A stretch of DNA of 14,949 nt, taken from contig SPDF01000016.1 of the NCBI GenBank assembly GCA_004525055.1, positions 1-14,949 of the forward strand, in the 5' to 3' direction. The notes under the pieces are model-generated. The model was not told the DNA's origin. It did not search any database and worked only from the letters and a program-made list of their open reading frames with translations. Below are positions 14,397 through 14,949 of this stretch, one piece after another (positions within the stretch are counted from its first letter, which is position 1; every line of letters starts with the position of its first letter). Made by a program: the position numbers and the translations under genes. This stretch comes from Gemmatimonadales bacterium. Lineage in GTDB: Bacteria; Gemmatimonadota; Gemmatimonadetes; Gemmatimonadales; GWC2-71-9.

Positions 14397-14949
14397 GAGG
14401 GTCTCCACCCGCCGGCTGGTGGTATCTGGCCGGCGGGCTGCTCCTGTTCCTCGCATGGCCCGGCAAGGCTCGCGCTCAAGGCTCGACCGACACACTCACA
14501 CCGGCCGGCACCGAGTACCAATTCCGTGGCGCATTCGGCGGTGTGAAGCGATTCCTGTACGGCAGCCGGTACCGGTCGCTCTGGGCCACGCCGGTTGCGG
14601 CACCGGCGCTTTCTCTCGACCTCCCTGATAGCACGACCGACAGCACGACACGCACGGGCATGCGGTGGTTTTGGACCCCCGACGGAGCGCTCTGGGAATA
14701 CCGTCCGCTCGACCGCGACCTCGTTGCCGAAACACCACCCGCCATCCGACAGAACCTCCTCCCCTCGGTCATCCAGGGCCTGAACGCCTCGCGTCATCCC
14801 GGCGCGGCGCCGGTCGTCGCGGCGCTCGCGGAGGCGGTCGGGATCCGCGTCGCCCCCACGGAGCTGGTCCGGATGGCCGACTCGGCGCTGAGTTCGGATG
14901 CCGGTCAACTCGGGTATCTCATCGCGAGCAGCACCGAGGGTCGATCCAC
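14363..14949 (+). CDS. Secreted protein of unknown function, partial at right edge
   Basis: The frame is open for 195 codons to the end of the window. The ATG at 14363 lies inside the 3' end of the outer-membrane factor gene; no later ATG or GTG precedes the signal peptide. The N-terminus is basic (RARAIRGSPPAG), then hydrophobic (YLAGGLLLFLAWPG), and ends KARAQG, a classical signal peptide. The mature part shows YQFRGAFGGVKRFLYGSRYR, then SLWATPVAAPALSLDL and, after a Ser/Thr-rich patch, WFWTPDGALWEYRPLDRDL. The phrase RFLxGSxYRxLWATP resembles the N-terminal region of large exported proteins of Bacteroidota and Gemmatimonadota; this is from memory and unverified. Family and function cannot be settled with the C-terminus missing. 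The overlap suggests expression with the efflux operon. Confidence 0.7.
   Translation, partial: MVGTGYRARAIRGSPPAGWWYLAGGLLLFLAWPGKARAQGSTDTLTPAGTEYQFRGAFGGVKRFLYGSRYRSLWATPVAAPALSLDLPDSTTDSTTRTGMRWFWTPDGALWEYRPLDRDLVAETPPAIRQNLLPSVIQGLNASRHPGAAPVVAALAEAVGIRVAPTELVRMADSALSSDAGQLGYLIASSTEGRS

Overview
The window comes from a GC-rich bacterium, roughly two-thirds G+C by eye. The genes carry outer-membrane lipoproteins, an RND-TolC efflux system and periplasmic cytochromes, so the cell has two membranes. The mix of an EF-G paralogue, a HEAT/TPR multiheme cytochrome lipoprotein, an orphan S23-type four-helix-bundle gene and apparently leaderless promoters ending in TATATT/TATATC fits Gemmatimonadota or a neighbouring phylum. 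That placement is an inference from gene content; no rRNA gene is present to test it.

Left part (1-2577). A minus-strand EF-G-like translational GTPase runs off the left edge, with a strong Shine-Dalgarno sequence and a TTGACA promoter. Divergent to it is a small four-helix-bundle (S23/IVS-type) gene enclosed by a long imperfect inverted repeat, polypurine on the left and polypyrimidine on the right. Its frame has no stop before a downstream Bfd-like [2Fe-2S] domain and runs straight through it. The right repeat arm encodes a proline-rich linker and also abuts the likely leaderless promoter of the ferredoxin module. This is the most unusual locus in the window.

Middle (2623-8511). A membrane-anchored GAF histidine kinase without a neighbouring response regulator overlaps a uridine kinase gene (udk) by one base. 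A new promoter then drives a small secreted helical protein whose stop overlaps the GTG start of an eight-heme c-type cytochrome lipoprotein with HEAT-like and TPR repeats. Convergent to it is a predicted exported alpha/beta-hydrolase-like protein.

Right part (8654-14949). A compact operon encodes a complete tripartite HAE1-type RND efflux pump: lipoprotein adaptor, inner-membrane pump and NodT-type outer-membrane lipoprotein. The start and stop codons overlap at both junctions (ATGA). A fourth reading frame begins inside the end of the outer-membrane factor gene and encodes a secreted protein of unknown function that runs off the right edge.

No tRNA, rRNA, CRISPR array or recognisable transposase was seen. 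No gene-free stretch exceeds 300 bases; the longest gaps are about 185 bases (1719-1902) and 142 bases (8512-8653).
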